Shown one piece after another: positions 5,381 through 5,975 of a stretch of 5,975 nucleotides of DNA. The stretch's first letter is position 1; each line of letters opens with the position of its first letter. The notes beneath the pieces are model-generated. The model made no database searches. It saw nothing but the letters and a program-made list of their open reading frames with translations, and was not told the origin of the DNA. This stretch comes from Treponema sp. (GTDB lineage: Bacteria > Spirochaetota > Spirochaetia > Treponematales > Breznakiellaceae), in contig JAISFT010000033.1 in assembly GCA_031263435.1 (NCBI GenBank), positions 1 to 5,975 on the forward strand, read 5' to 3'. The translations under genes and the position numbers were made by a program.

Positions 5381-5975
5381 TAATTTCAGCCTGCTTGCCG
5401 GCGGATTCGTAAATGGCGTCAAGAAGCCTGGCGCTTTCCAGCACCCTGTCCACATGGCCCCTGGTTTTGACACCCTGCCGCGCCGCCTCGATAAAACGGA
5501 GGTCTTCCCGGGTATACATGTCGGGGATCTTGTAATCCGGCTTTACGGTTTGAAGCGCCCCGTTTTCCGTGGTGTAATACGTGAAATAGCCGCCGTACTT
5601 GAGCCGGATGCCCCCCTTGTCCCCCATGAAGTCGATATAGCCCCCTTCTTCGGCGTCTATATTCTGCGCCCAGGCACCGTTAAAGCTGATGCTGGCCCCG
5701 GTGGTACGGATAAAACCGGTCACCATGTCGTCTACATCGTAGACGCCGTCCGGAACCGGCGGCCCCGCCCACATATCCTTGTACACATATTTGGGAATGT
5801 CCCTGCCCAGTTTACAGTAGGCATTGGCGGAAACCGTTTTAAGTTTTACGCCCATAATGAAGAGGATGAGATCCAGATAGTGAATACCCCAGTCGATGAG
5901 TACGCCGCCGCCGGACTGGGCCTTTATTGTAAAGGGACCGCCGAGGCCGGGTATGCTCCTGAATGCCCTGAAAGA
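5370..5975 (-). CDS. C-terminal part of a third Gfo/Idh/MocA family oxidoreductase, cut by the window edge
   Basis: The minus-strand frame is open from the window edge (5975) to the TAA at 5372-5370, giving 201 residues and lacking the Rossmann domain, which must lie beyond the window. The visible segment starts just before the catalytic region: GGGVLIDWGIHYLDL holds the HxxD motif (H32, D35 of the visible part), as in the other two oxidoreductases here. The beta-sheet domain follows, with ASISFNGAWAQN and YIDFMGDKGGIRLKYGG, and the protein ends with a helix RVLESARLLDAIYES typical of the family C-terminus. The ATG at 5855 is not the start, because the HxxD motif lies upstream of it in frame. 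It lacks the RRYxPxV and FYK motifs in its visible part, so it belongs to a different subgroup from the tandem pair. It converges on mscL. Being beside an isomerase and two more oxidoreductases suggests a sugar-related locus, but joint function is inferred. Confidence 0.88.
   Translation of the reverse strand, partial: SFRAFRSIPGLGGPFTIKAQSGGGVLIDWGIHYLDLILFIMGVKLKTVSANAYCKLGRDIPKYVYKDMWAGPPVPDGVYDVDDMVTGFIRTTGASISFNGAWAQNIDAEEGGYIDFMGDKGGIRLKYGGYFTYYTTENGALQTVKPDYKIPDMYTREDLRFIEAARQGVKTRGHVDRVLESARLLDAIYESAGKQAEITAG

Noticed and set aside
5370..5855. Complete 161-residue minus-strand protein starting at ATG 5855
   Set aside because: The frame continues upstream with the HxxD catalytic motif of the family, so this Met is internal and the gene is cut by the window edge.

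Overview
This window comes from a GC-rich (roughly mid-to-high 50s % by eye) anaerobic bacterium. The anaerobe reading rests on a PerR-type peroxide regulator next to a reverse rubrerythrin. My best guess at lineage is a spirochaete of the Treponema group, because the truncated first protein resembles a family I recall from treponemes. That placement is inference and was not checked by any search.

Layout. Positions 3-443 hold the C-terminal part of a family protein of unknown function with a fibronectin-III-like end. Its frame has no stop codon and runs on, through a C/T-rich non-homologous stretch, directly into perR. perR (624-1070) has its own sigma70-like promoter (534-562) and a perfect 12-1-12 palindrome (560-584) over the -10 element, a likely autoregulatory operator. 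Next, with its own perfect TATAAT promoter and a weaker PerR-box-like site, comes a rubrerythrin with its rubredoxin domain at the N-terminus (1139-1684). Together these form a peroxide sensing and detoxification pair. A strong inverted repeat (1704-1751) ends this block. A gene-free stretch of 304 bases (1685-1988) follows, carrying the promoter of the next operon.

The second block (1989-4883) is an operon with tight spacing: a sugar-phosphate isomerase/epimerase-like TIM-barrel protein, then two tandem, divergent Gfo/Idh/MocA NAD(P)-dependent oxidoreductases. 29 bases later is mscL (4913-5350), whose C-terminal bundle helix is apparently replaced by a four-cysteine zinc ribbon. A third Gfo/Idh/MocA oxidoreductase, cut by the window edge, converges from the minus strand (5370-5975), with a nested inverted repeat between the two stops.

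How they may work together. A TIM-barrel AP2EC-type enzyme with several Gfo/Idh/MocA dehydrogenases is the gene set expected for oxidation, epimerisation or elimination of sugars or cyclitols, including keto-sugar glycoside cleavage. The substrate cannot be read from the sequence and no transporter, kinase or regulator for it lies in the window. I see no tRNA, rRNA, CRISPR array or insertion sequence.
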